Source: Lampropedia aestuarii
GTDB taxonomy: Bacteria; Pseudomonadota; Gammaproteobacteria; Burkholderiales; Burkholderiaceae_C
Length of the DNA stretch: 64,000 nucleotides
Assembly: GCF_004803635.1 (NCBI RefSeq)
Contig: NZ_SSWX01000011.1
Location: 62,001 to 126,000 of the forward strand
Direction: 5' to 3'
Part shown: positions 55,281 through 63,770 of the stretch, in pieces
Layout of the letters: each line of letters opens with the position of its first letter
How positions within the stretch are numbered: the first letter of the stretch is position 1
Notes under the pieces: model-generated
What the model was told of the DNA's origin: nothing
The model's database searches: none
The model's input: only the letters and a program-made list of their open reading frames with translations
Translations under genes and position numbers: made by a program

Positions 55281-55320
55281 TGTATGGCTCTGTGTGGCTC
55301 TGTGTGGCTCTGTGTGGCTT
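55281..55320. repeat. Tandem 10-bp repeat, four copies (TGTGTGGCTC type), just upstream of the carboxylase beta start
   Basis: TGTATGGCTC, TGTGTGGCTC twice, then TGTGTGGCTT. The array ends 11 bp from the carboxylase beta start codon, in the leader of that gene. Copy number change would alter the leader by whole helical turns. Confidence 0.9.
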
Positions 55321-55429
55321 CTTGAGCCGCACACGCAAGCGCGTTGTGCGGCGGCATGCAGGGCATCGTAGGTCAGGGCTTTGTGCCAGTCTTGCGACAA
55401 TTGGCTGTGCGCAGCCTGTCCGCCCTGGC

Positions 55430-56329
55430 TCAGCGGCGGAACAAGCGCCACTTATCGAGCAGCGCGCAAGGCTGGTAGGACTGTTTGGTCTGGCGGAAAT
55501 TGGCCAGGCCCAGGTCCTGCTCAAAATTGAGCCAGGCCAGATCGGCCGGACCGTGCAGACACAGATGCTGGAACATGTATTGCGCCAGGCCTTTGTAGCG
55601 GCTGCGGCTCTTGGCAAAGCGCACGGCGTACACACCAGCGGCCAGCGACTCGGCCAGCACAAAACCGACCGGCTCGCCTTCAATGCAATAACCATAGCCC
55701 CAGAGGCCTAAAGCCTGTGCCTGCTGCAAGGCTTCCAAGCAAGGCTGCTCGTCGGCAGCGCCTGCGGCTTTGCCTTTGTCCTGCATCCAGCCAGCCAGCA
55801 CGGCCTGTGCCTGGCCTGCCCAGTGCGCGCTGTAAGGCACGGCCTCTACGGCATGCTGGCGCAGCAGCTGCCGCACCAGATTGCGCTTTTTGCCCAGGAC
55901 GCTGCCACGGTAATAGCGAAACTGGTCTGCCGGATACAGGTAGTCAGAATCGTCCCGCTGGGCACGCCAGTGGTACTTGTTGGCATCGAGCTGCTGCACG
56001 AGCTGTGCTGGCAGCGGGTACAGGCATTGGTGTTCATCCAGCAAGGCATCTATGACGCCTGGCGGTGCCTGGCTGAGCCGGAACAAGGGCATGGCATGGC
56101 GCTGGCCATCGTAGGTCAAGCCGCTGACCACGGGCCATGCGCCGGCTCGGTAGCGGTACGCATGCTCACGCCGAAACAGCCACAAATTGGCGAATGTGTA
56201 TTCGGCCAGGCACTGCACCCCCCAATCGGCTGTGACAGCCGCGATCAGCTTTCTCAGCTCAGCTGCGTGCGCCAGCACCAATGTCTGGGGCAAGGTCTGA
56301 GAAAGCGCTGCGGCGCGCCTGTGAGCCAC
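55430..56329 (-). CDS. DUF2156 (GNAT-like, lysylphosphatidylglycerol-synthase C-domain-like) protein
   Basis: A 299-residue soluble protein with the DUF2156 pattern: EYTFANLWLFRREHAYRYR, LYPADQFRYYRGSVLGKKRNLVRQLLRQH, GLWGYGYCIEGEPVGFVLAE, and the end LNFEQDLGLANFRQTKQSYQP. The fold is a double GNAT domain, related to the transferase part of MprF. Substrate unknown. Within the catabolic operon, 9 bp after the TIGR03084-type gene, which suggests an accessory acyl- or aminoacyl-transfer role, though the link is inference. Confidence 0.83.
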   Translation of the reverse strand: MAHRRAAALSQTLPQTLVLAHAAELRKLIAAVTADWGVQCLAEYTFANLWLFRREHAYRYRAGAWPVVSGLTYDGQRHAMPLFRLSQAPPGVIDALLDEHQCLYPLPAQLVQQLDANKYHWRAQRDDSDYLYPADQFRYYRGSVLGKKRNLVRQLLRQHAVEAVPYSAHWAGQAQAVLAGWMQDKGKAAGAADEQPCLEALQQAQALGLWGYGYCIEGEPVGFVLAESLAAGVYAVRFAKSRSRYKGLAQYMFQHLCLHGPADLAWLNFEQDLGLANFRQTKQSYQPCALLDKWRLFRR

Positions 56330-56338
56330 ACAGGCCTT

Positions 56339-57136
56339 TCAGGCGCGCTTGCGCACACCGGGCGCCGGTCCATCCACGGGTGGGCCGGCAAAACACTGGG
56401 CCATGCTGCTCCAGGCCTGGGCCGCTGCGCCCTGCCACTGCAAGCCGGTATCATCGCGGTGGCGGCGCTGCGTGACCAGCAGGCAAAAGTCCTGCGCACT
56501 GCCGCGCAACCAATCGGTCTCAGAGGGCTCTCCCCAAGTCCACAGCGTGCCATCCGGTGCTTGCAATTCGATGTACGGCACGGTTTCAGGGACTGGCAAT
56601 TTCCGGTTCACAAAGGTCCAGCCAAAGGTGCTGACGCCGATGTGCGCAATCGCCCGCAGACGGTGGCTGGCAGGGCGATCTAACTGCATCACATCCCAGA
56701 TGTCCTGACCGTGCGCCCAGGTCTCCATCAAGCGCGCCGTGGCAAATGACTTCGCGCTCATACTGGGCCCGTACCAGTTCAAGCGCGCTTTGGGATCTTG
56801 CTGTGCCAATGCGGCCACCAGGGTTTCAAAATTGCTCTGCCAGGTCGCCAGCAATGCGGGTCCGTCAAGTCCGGCAAAATGGTCGCGGGCGATGGCGCTG
56901 ATTTCTTTGCCTGTGGCCAGCACCTTGGCCAAGGCTTTCGCCTCGGCGGTAAACTCCTCGGGGGTAGTCACCGACTGCAAGGCCGTCTGGTCAAAGTAGC
57001 ACAGATGCGCGACTTCATCCCAGGGCGTCCAGCCATAAAAATCGCTGCGCCGCTGCCAATCGGCCGCAGACAATGTGGCGCAGACACGCGCCAAATCGCG
57101 GTATTCACCCAGTAAATCGTTGCAGGTCGTTTGCAT
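56339..57136 (-). CDS. TIGR03084-type DinB-fold metal-binding protein
   Basis: A 265-residue protein of the TIGR03084 group, related to DinB and the N-domain of mycothiol-dependent maleylpyruvate isomerase. Seen: GWTPWDEVAHLCYFDQTAL and RLMETWAHGQDIWDVMQLDRP, with His residues at the usual metal positions, and the end CFAGPPVDGPAPGVR that typifies the group. Such genes are often found beside AtuA and acyl-CoA carboxylase genes, as here. The reaction is unknown; thiol- or CoA-dependent isomerisation or hydrolysis is possible. Confidence 0.85.
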   Translation of the reverse strand: MQTTCNDLLGEYRDLARVCATLSAADWQRRSDFYGWTPWDEVAHLCYFDQTALQSVTTPEEFTAEAKALAKVLATGKEISAIARDHFAGLDGPALLATWQSNFETLVAALAQQDPKARLNWYGPSMSAKSFATARLMETWAHGQDIWDVMQLDRPASHRLRAIAHIGVSTFGWTFVNRKLPVPETVPYIELQAPDGTLWTWGEPSETDWLRGSAQDFCLLVTQRRHRDDTGLQWQGAAAQAWSSMAQCFAGPPVDGPAPGVRKRA

Positions 57137-57144
57137 GTGTGTCC

Positions 57145-57166
57145 CCTTAGAACGTGTTTACGCTCT
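57145..57166. repeat. Copy of a short dispersed repeat (TTAGAACGTGTTTACGCTC)
   Basis: Fills most of the 29-bp gap between the acyl-CoA dehydrogenase and TIGR03084-type genes. More divergent than the other copies but keeps TTAGA..GTGTTTACG.TC, like the first of the two at 63687-63728. Confidence 0.4.
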
Positions 57167-58338
57167 TACAAACCAAGCTGCCTAGCGGCCAGGTCCTTCA
57201 TGATCTCTTCCGAGCCACCGCCAATCATCATCACCTTGACTTCCCGGTAAATACGCTCGCTGACCGTGCCACGCATAAAGCCCATGCCACCCAAAATTTG
57301 CACTGCCTGGTCGGCGCACAGCTGCATGGCCTGGGTCGCCAACACCTTGGCCATGCAGGTGCGGGCCACCAATTGATTCTGGTCACCGACGCGCTCGCGC
57401 AGCCGCCAGGCCAGGTCATAAATCAGGCTGCGCGCTGCATCAATGCGCGCCAGCATGTCCATCAGCTTGTGGCGGATGACTTGCCGCTCTGAGAGGCTGA
57501 TGCCAAAGGTCTTGCGCTCACGCGCCCAGGCCCACGCTTCTTCCAGGCAGACTTGCGCATAGACACAGGCCTGCGCAGCCATGCCCAAGCGCTCGGAGTT
57601 GAAGTTGTTCATGAATACTTTGAAGCCCTGGTTTTCCTGGCCAATCAGGTTGGCCACCGGCACGCGCACCTGGTCAAAATGCAACTGCGCGGTGTCTGAG
57701 GCCCACCAGCCCATTTTTTTGAGTTCTGTGCGCGACAGGCCTGCGGCATCGCCTTCGACCAGCAATGCAGAAATGCCGGCTGCGCCTTTGCTGGCCGGGT
57801 CCGTGCGCACGGCCACGGTGATCACATCGGCGCGCATGCCAGAGGTGATGAAGACCTTCTCACCATTGACCACATAGGCATCGCCATCGCGCACTGCCGT
57901 GGTTTTCAGCGCTGCGACATCGGAGCCGCCAGAGGGCTCGGTCACGGCCAATGCGGCAATGCGCTCGCCTCGCAGCACCGCCGGGATGATGCGCTCTTTC
58001 AACTCGGCACTGCCATGGTGCGCGACCGGCGGCAAGCCAATGCTGTGCGACATCAGCGAGGCGGCAACGCCGCCAGCGCCGCAGCGCGCCAGCTCTTCCA
58101 TCACAATCAGCTGGTAGAAGATATCGGCTGGCGTGCCGCCATAGATTTCGTCATAGCCGATGCCTAACAGTCCCAATTCAGCGGCTTTGGTGTAGAGCGC
58201 GCGCGGGAAGCTGCAGGCCTCGTCCCACTGCGAGGCAAACGGCGTGATCTCGCGGCTGACAAAAGCGCGCACACTGGCGCGAAACGCCGCGTGCTCGGGC
58301 GTGAAGTAATGGGGTGCAGAAGAGACATCAAACAACAT
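57166..58338 (-). CDS. Acyl-CoA dehydrogenase
   Basis: A ~390-residue acyl-CoA dehydrogenase. Seen: ALAVTEPSGGSDVAALKTTAVRDGDAYVVNGEKVFITSG, FNSERLGMAAQA, RKTFGISLSERQ, and QILGGMGFMRGTVSERIYREVKVMMIGGGSEEIM. The C-terminal pattern is common in betaproteobacterial enzymes whose base lies elsewhere in the chain. Start preferred at MLFDVSSAPHYF; an in-frame ATG 15 codons earlier is possible. Third gene type of this family in the cluster, suggesting several dehydrogenation steps or chain lengths. Confidence 0.94.
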   Translation of the reverse strand: MLFDVSSAPHYFTPEHAAFRASVRAFVSREITPFASQWDEACSFPRALYTKAAELGLLGIGYDEIYGGTPADIFYQLIVMEELARCGAGGVAASLMSHSIGLPPVAHHGSAELKERIIPAVLRGERIAALAVTEPSGGSDVAALKTTAVRDGDAYVVNGEKVFITSGMRADVITVAVRTDPASKGAAGISALLVEGDAAGLSRTELKKMGWWASDTAQLHFDQVRVPVANLIGQENQGFKVFMNNFNSERLGMAAQACVYAQVCLEEAWAWARERKTFGISLSERQVIRHKLMDMLARIDAARSLIYDLAWRLRERVGDQNQLVARTCMAKVLATQAMQLCADQAVQILGGMGFMRGTVSERIYREVKVMMIGGGSEEIMKDLAARQLGL

Positions 58339-58418
58339 GGTCAAGCCCTCAAAGCCGCCCGCAAGCAGCGCGTTATCAATCACTGCATTCTAAAAATGCG
58401 CCGCGCAAAAGGCTTGTG

Positions 58419-59120
58419 TCAACTGGCTGATGGCCGCTGCAGTCCCTGTAGCAAACGCAGCCCATCGATATGGGCTGCAGCCTCAACAGGTTGGCTGAGC
58501 GCCTGCCATGGGACCGTGCCCAGTAACGGAATCCCTGCATCACCGCGCAGCGGCCTGCAGCCCAACTGCACCCAGCCTGCGACTCGAATTCCCTGGGCGC
58601 GGCAGCGCGTGAGCAAGGCACAGAACGCGTGCCATGCAGCCTCACTGTCTTCGCAGACTATGACCACTGGCAGACGCATCCACCTGGCCAGTTCGCGCAA
58701 TGACAGCTCTGGTGCCAGCAGCGCCTCAGGCTCACCAACGCCATCCACAACCACGGCATCGCTCCAGGTCGCCAGCGCTTGGTAGCTGTCCAGCACATCG
58801 CGCAGCGCCACGGGACGCGGCGGCGACGCGCTGGGGTCGGGTGCAGGCACTGTGCACAAGGCCGCAGCGGGAAACGCAAACGAGCTGTGCGCTTTGAGTT
58901 GCGCGACACGCTCGCTGTACCAGCGGCCGTTGTGCCACTGTGCATCGCAGGCCACCGGCATCAGCGCGGTGGTACGCAAACCTTGCTGGCGCAAGCAGTG
59001 AATCAGTGCCAAGGCCACCCAGTGCACCCCTTGCCCGGCCGCCCCCAACACAAACAAGGAAGCGCAGGCAGGAGCGGCAAGGCGGTCGGCCACAGCGGCA
59101 GTGGATGGTGTCACGGGCAT
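58419..59120 (-). CDS. Dethiobiotin synthetase-like protein lacking catalytic residues (pseudoenzyme)
   Basis: A 233-residue protein with the order of BioD motifs. The Walker A of BioD (GTDTEVGKT) reads GAAGQGVHW (26-34), so the phosphate-binding Lys and Thr are lost. The MKPVA segment reads LMPVA (Lys to Met54). Later, VVVDGVGEP replaces VVEGVGG and RLPVVIVCEDSEAAW, GIRVAGWVQLG and PLLGTVPW match the conserved scaffold. The fold is therefore probably kept, but ATP-dependent catalysis is not. It lies at the head of an operon that encodes a biotin-dependent carboxylase. Function unknown. Confidence 0.72.
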   Translation of the reverse strand: MPVTPSTAAVADRLAAPACASLFVLGAAGQGVHWVALALIHCLRQQGLRTTALMPVACDAQWHNGRWYSERVAQLKAHSSFAFPAAALCTVPAPDPSASPPRPVALRDVLDSYQALATWSDAVVVDGVGEPEALLAPELSLRELARWMRLPVVIVCEDSEAAWHAFCALLTRCRAQGIRVAGWVQLGCRPLRGDAGIPLLGTVPWQALSQPVEAAAHIDGLRLLQGLQRPSAS

Positions 59121-59330
59121 CAATCTGCAGATGAGGATTACTGGACAAGCAGCGCGGCCAAGCTGCGCTGCAGGCATGGCCAAACTGTGCGCGCAGCTTG
59201 CAGCCAGCGTCTTGCGTCCACTGGCTGGATCAGGACGCACTGGCCAGCGCAAGCCTGTCTTGCCAGCCACTTGCCACAAGCCAAGCGCCACACCCGCTGC
59301 TACGCTGGCAGCTATTGCAAGGAGGCATGT

Positions 59331-61127
59331 ATGAGCAGTACGAATGGCAAAGTGGTACGTATCGGTGGCGCATCGGGTTTTTGGGGCGACAGCATGCTGG
59401 GTGCACCCCAGCTGGTGAACTCCGGCCAGATTGACTACCTGGTGTTTGACTATCTGGCAGAGACCACGATGGCGATTCTGGCAGCGGCCAGACGCAAAAA
59501 ACCGGAGATGGGTTATGCGACCGACTTTGTCGACATTGCCATGAAAGCCGTGTTGCCCGAGGTCATGCGCCAGGGCATCAAGGTCGTGGCCAATGCCGGC
59601 GGCATCAACCCGCAAGGCTGCGCCGATGCGCTGCAGACACTGGCTGGGTCACTGGGCCTGCAACCACGCATTGCCGTGGTGCTGGGCGACAACATCAGCG
59701 CGCAGATGCCACGCTTGCGCGCTGCCGGTGTGCGCGACATGTTCACAGACAAGGCGCTGCCAGAGCAGATTCTCAGCGCCAACGCTTATCTGGGCGGTTT
59801 TGCGATTGCCCAGGCCTTGGCCAGTGGTGCCGATATTGTCATTACTGGCCGGGGCGTAGACAGTGCGGCGACGCTGGGTCCGCTGATCCACGAATTCGGC
59901 TGGGCGCCAGCGGACTATGACCGCCTATCAGGCGGCAGCCTGGCAGGCCACATCATCGAATGCGGCTGCCAGGCCACCGGCGGCCTGCACACCGATTGGC
60001 TCAGCGTGCCCGACTGGCCCAATATCGGCTATCCAATTGTTGAATGCCTGGCCGATGGCAGCTTTACAGTCACCAAACCGACTGGCACAGGCGGCCTGAT
60101 CGCACGCGCAGCCGTGGCCGAGCAACTGCTGTATGAAATTGGCGACCCAGGCGCGTATCTGCTGCCGGATGTGACCTGTGATTTTCGCTCAGTCAAGATT
60201 GAACAGCTCAGCCCCGAGCGCGTGCGTGTCAGCGGCGCGCTGGGGCGTGCTCCAACCGATAGCTACAAGGTCTCGGCCACGCAGCTCGATGGCTGGCGTT
60301 GTGCAGGCTCGATGGTCATCATCGGCAGGGATGCGGCAGCCAAGGCGCAGCGCACCGGCGAGGCGGTGATCGCCCGCACCAGTGCGATTCTCAAAACACT
60401 AGGCTACGCTCCCTACACCAGTGCCAATATCGCCCTGCTCGGCGCAGAAACCCTGTATGGCCCGCATGCCCGCACCAGCGCTTCGCGGGAGGTCATGGTG
60501 CGGATCTCGGTGACCCACCCGGACAAACAGGCGCTAGAGATTTTCGCGCGGGAGATTGCCCCTTCGGGCACCTCATGGTCGCCAGGCACCACCGGCCCCA
60601 GCAGCGGCCGCCCCAGTGTGTCGCCCAATATCAAGCCCTTGTCCTTGCTGATACCCAAAGCCGATGTGCCGGTTGAAGTGGTCATTGATGGCGTCAGCCA
60701 GAGCGTCTCGGTCGCATCAGGCCATGGCAGCGCCACAGCGCCTGAGCCGTTCATCCCGGCGCCCTGGCCTGACCGCGCTGAATCGACGGTCGACGTACCG
60801 CTGGCGCAATTGGCCTGGGCGCGCAGTGGCGACAAGGGCGATATCTCCAATATCGGCGTGGTTGCTCGGGATGCGGCCTGTCTGCCATTGCTGTGGCAGC
60901 AACTGACGCCCGAGGCAGTCCACGCGTATTTTGCACACTTGGTGCGGGGCCCGGTTGCGCGTTTTTATCTGCCCGGTATCGCCGCAATAAACATCACGCT
61001 GGAGCAAGCACTGGACGGTGGTGGCCCAGCATCCAGCCGCATGGACCCACTGGGCAAGGGCATGGCCCAAATGCTGCTGGATATGCCCATTGCGGTGCCT
61101 GCCACGCTGGCCAAAAGCCTGGCTTGA
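59331..61127 (+). CDS. AtuA-family protein (acyclic terpene utilization, DUF1446)
   Basis: A 598-residue AtuA-family protein. Seen: VVRIGGASGFWGDSMLGAPQLV, DYLAETTMAILA, VVANAGGINPQGCADAL, TGRGVDSAATLGPLIHEFGW, GSLAGHIIECGCQATGG, and near the end WARSGDKGDISNIGVVARD. The biochemical role of AtuA is not settled; in Pseudomonas it is required for citronellol/geraniol catabolism. Start has a perfect AAGGAGG. It is divergent from the BioD-like gene (210-bp gap) and converges on the AraC gene. Confidence 0.93.
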   Translation: MSSTNGKVVRIGGASGFWGDSMLGAPQLVNSGQIDYLVFDYLAETTMAILAAARRKKPEMGYATDFVDIAMKAVLPEVMRQGIKVVANAGGINPQGCADALQTLAGSLGLQPRIAVVLGDNISAQMPRLRAAGVRDMFTDKALPEQILSANAYLGGFAIAQALASGADIVITGRGVDSAATLGPLIHEFGWAPADYDRLSGGSLAGHIIECGCQATGGLHTDWLSVPDWPNIGYPIVECLADGSFTVTKPTGTGGLIARAAVAEQLLYEIGDPGAYLLPDVTCDFRSVKIEQLSPERVRVSGALGRAPTDSYKVSATQLDGWRCAGSMVIIGRDAAAKAQRTGEAVIARTSAILKTLGYAPYTSANIALLGAETLYGPHARTSASREVMVRISVTHPDKQALEIFAREIAPSGTSWSPGTTGPSSGRPSVSPNIKPLSLLIPKADVPVEVVIDGVSQSVSVASGHGSATAPEPFIPAPWPDRAESTVDVPLAQLAWARSGDKGDISNIGVVARDAACLPLLWQQLTPEAVHAYFAHLVRGPVARFYLPGIAAINITLEQALDGGGPASSRMDPLGKGMAQMLLDMPIAVPATLAKSLA

Positions 61128-61174
61128 TTCACTGCTCGCAGCAGCCGACCTGCCCACAACAAGCAATCAAGCAA

Positions 61175-61216
61175 AAAGCCTTTGCAAGCCTGACCACCGG
61201 CTTGCAAAGGCTTGTT
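61175..61216. terminator. Bidirectional terminator between AtuA-family and AraC genes
   Basis: AAGCCTTTGCAAGCC pairs perfectly with GGCTTGCAAAGGCTT around an 8-nt loop; A-rich on one side (AAAAA) and GTTTG on the other. Confidence 0.8.
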
Positions 61217-61238
61217 TGACTTGCCTTGAAGGATCTGC

Positions 61239-62087
61239 TCAACGCATGTAGTGAGGCGTCACCGCCGCGCCAATCACACGCAGTTTGCGCGAACCGGCAA
61301 AAATATCCTTGGGCTTGAGGCCATAAACCTGCCTAATCGAATGGCTGAAATGCGTGGAGTCAGGGTAGCCTGCTTCCAAGGCCACATCGGTCAAACTGCT
61401 GTTCTGATCGACCACGTAGTGCAGCAAGCTGCGCGCGCGCTTCCAGGTGCGAAAGGTGCGAAACGAGGTGCCGACCTCGCTCTTGAACAGGTGCAAAAAG
61501 CGCGAAAAAGACAAATGCACTTGCGCCGCGCAGTCTTGCGCCTGCGCCTGGCCAGAGGGGTTCGTGCGAATGCGCTCGACCACCTGGGCAATGCGCTTGT
61601 CCAGCTGCCGCTTGGGCAACTCCATGCCAAACAGCAACTGGTCAAAGTCCAGCATGGGCGCCTGGGATTGCTGGCCGTTGCGCAGCAATGCCTGATGGGC
61701 CTGGTGCGCGCGGCTGCGAAAGCCCTCTTGCTCAACCAAGCCGCCGCTGTGTTGCAGCCAGTCAGGCAAGGCCTGCATGTCAACCGACTCGGGCTCAAGC
61801 ATCGTTGCGGCAATATGGCGCGTCTCACAAGCCACGCGGTGCACGGTGTGCGGCGGCACAACAAACACATGGCCTTCCTGCCAGGCTTGCGAGCCGATTT
61901 GCACACGCACTACCCCATCCAGCGCCACATACACCATCGTCGCGCCGTAGTTGCGGGTCGATGGCGTGCCGAGCAAGCCGGCATAAAACACACGGTCAGG
62001 GGTTATCCACATCACACGCTCGGCGCTGGTCACACGTTTGGCACCGATCACGTATGGCCGAATTGCATCAATAGGGTCAATACGCAT
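61239..62087 (-). CDS. AraC-family transcriptional regulator
   Basis: A 282-residue AraC regulator: N-terminal cupin-like sensing domain (VMWITPDRVFYAGLLG, WQEGHVFVVPPHTVHRV) and a C-terminal double helix-turn-helix (AAQVHLSFSRFLHLFKSEVG and LTDVALEAGYPDSTHFSHSIRQVYG). It lies beside the AtuA-family gene, so it probably controls this catabolic cluster; Pseudomonas atu genes instead use a TetR regulator (AtuR). The effector is probably an acyl-CoA, acid or alcohol of the pathway. Confidence 0.92.
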   Translation of the reverse strand: MRIDPIDAIRPYVIGAKRVTSAERVMWITPDRVFYAGLLGTPSTRNYGATMVYVALDGVVRVQIGSQAWQEGHVFVVPPHTVHRVACETRHIAATMLEPESVDMQALPDWLQHSGGLVEQEGFRSRAHQAHQALLRNGQQSQAPMLDFDQLLFGMELPKRQLDKRIAQVVERIRTNPSGQAQAQDCAAQVHLSFSRFLHLFKSEVGTSFRTFRTWKRARSLLHYVVDQNSSLTDVALEAGYPDSTHFSHSIRQVYGLKPKDIFAGSRKLRVIGAAVTPHYMR

Positions 62088-62318
62088 CTTTGTCTCCTGG
62101 GGTCATCGAGGACACGCGCTTGGCATGCTCGATCACTCGTTGTTGTGCTGCCTGCCGGATGACTCCGGTCTGACTTTGAGTGTAGCCGCCCCAGCGTGTT
62201 TTTCTTGTGTTTAATGGCTGAGGGGTGCTGGGTGAATTACTGGTTTGTACTGAGTCCGCCGCCCAATATCCGCATTAACCATTAGAGGCAATCGCTAGGC
62301 AAGCTCGGCAGCGCGTCC

Positions 62319-63524
62319 TTAGCGGTATTTGCGCAGCTCCAGCTTGCCAATTTGGTTGCGATGCACTTCGTCTGGGCCATCGGCCAGGCGCAGCAAGCGC
62401 GCCATGGCATACGCATGGGTCAGGCCAAAATCATTGCTGGTGCCACCACCGCCATGTACCTGGATGGCCCAGTCAACGACCTGGCAGGCCATATTGGGCA
62501 CTGCCACCTTGATCATCGCAATCTCGGTCTTGGCCTCTTTATTGCCGACCATGTCCATGCGTTCTGCGGCATTCAAAGTCAACAGCCTCGCCTGCTCAAT
62601 GAGGATACGGGCCTGTGCAATGCGCTCCAGCGTCACGCCTTGCGTGGCCACCGGCTGGCCAAATGCAACCCGATCCAGCGAACGCCGGCACATTTTCTCC
62701 AGGGTGCGCTCGGCCAGACCGATCAAACGCATGCAGTGGTGGATACGGCCTGGGCCCAAACGGCCTTGGGCAATTTCAAAACCACGGCCCTCGCCCAGCA
62801 GCATATTGGCAGCGGGCACACGCACATTCGTGAACGTGACTTCGGCGGCGCGATCGGGCATGCCATAAAAACCAAATACCGGCAGCGAACGTTTGACCTC
62901 AATGCCAGGGCTGTCCATCGGCACCAAAATCATCGATTGCTGGCGGTGGCGATCGGCATTGTCCGGGTCGGACTTGCCCATGAAGATCGCAATCTGGCAA
63001 CGCGGATCGGTCGCGCCTGTGGTGTACCACTTGTGCCCGTTGATCACGTAGTCGCCGCCATCGCGCTGGATCAGGCTTTCGATATTCGTTGCATCGCTGG
63101 AGGCGACCTTGGGCTCGGTCATCGCAAAGCAGGATCGGATCTCGCCAGCCAGCAAGGGTTTTAACCAGCGCGCTTGCTGCTCGGGCGTGCCATAGCGTGC
63201 CAGCACCTCCATATTGCCGGTATCGGGGGCAGAGCAATTGAACACTTCTGGCGCCAGCAAGGAGCGCCCCATGATTTCACACAGCGGTGCATACTCCAGA
63301 TTCGACAGGCCTGGGCCGTGCTCGCTTTCTGGCAAAAACAGATTCCACAGGCCCACCGCTTTGGCCTTGGGCTTGAGCTCTTCAACCACTGGCAAGACGG
63401 CCCATGGACCTAGCGTTTCGGCCTCTTGCAAATGGCGTGTCTCGTTGGGGTAGATGTGTTCTTCCATGAATGCCATCAAGCGCTGCTGCAGCTGGAGGAC
63501 ACGCGGCGTAGGGGTAAAAGCCAT
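62319..63524 (-). CDS. Acyl-CoA dehydrogenase (ACAD10/11-like)
   Basis: A 401-residue acyl-CoA dehydrogenase resembling the ACAD10/11 group, some of which act on branched or hydroxylated acids. Seen: [66 protein letters not shown] and the final [12 protein letters not shown] followed by [11 protein letters not shown]. It is on the same strand as the araC gene but separated by about 230 bp. A ligase gene follows upstream (63771 onward), 247 bp away. Confidence 0.93.
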   Translation of the reverse strand: MAFTPTPRVLQLQQRLMAFMEEHIYPNETRHLQEAETLGPWAVLPVVEELKPKAKAVGLWNLFLPESEHGPGLSNLEYAPLCEIMGRSLLAPEVFNCSAPDTGNMEVLARYGTPEQQARWLKPLLAGEIRSCFAMTEPKVASSDATNIESLIQRDGGDYVINGHKWYTTGATDPRCQIAIFMGKSDPDNADRHRQQSMILVPMDSPGIEVKRSLPVFGFYGMPDRAAEVTFTNVRVPAANMLLGEGRGFEIAQGRLGPGRIHHCMRLIGLAERTLEKMCRRSLDRVAFGQPVATQGVTLERIAQARILIEQARLLTLNAAERMDMVGNKEAKTEIAMIKVAVPNMACQVVDWAIQVHGGGGTSNDFGLTHAYAMARLLRLADGPDEVHRNQIGKLELRKYR

Positions 63525-63686
63525 CTCAGAGCTCCTTGTTGTTGGTCGATGCCTGCTACGCCAAGCGCGCTGTGCCCAAGCCCATCAAAGTCTGGCTCTG
63601 TGTTACAGCACGCAAATGGCTAGCCAGAGTGATTACAACCCGCTTGTGCTGCTCTCTCAGTCATGCAAGTCGCAACAGCGGTGCAA

Positions 63687-63728
63687 CTTACAGCCTGTTT
63701 ACGATCTAAGAGCCTGTTCAACATCTCC
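63687..63728. repeat. Two adjacent copies of the short dispersed repeat
   Basis: TTACAGCCTGTTTACGATCT (about 63688-63707) is followed directly by AAGAGCCTGTTCAACATCTC (63708-63727). They agree at most positions and resemble the copies at 43054, 46364 and 57145. No gene lies between 63525 and 63770. Confidence 0.6.
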
Positions 63729-63770
63729 GTAAGAGCCAGCAGCTGCCGTTCCCGGCAAGCGGCAAAGCAT

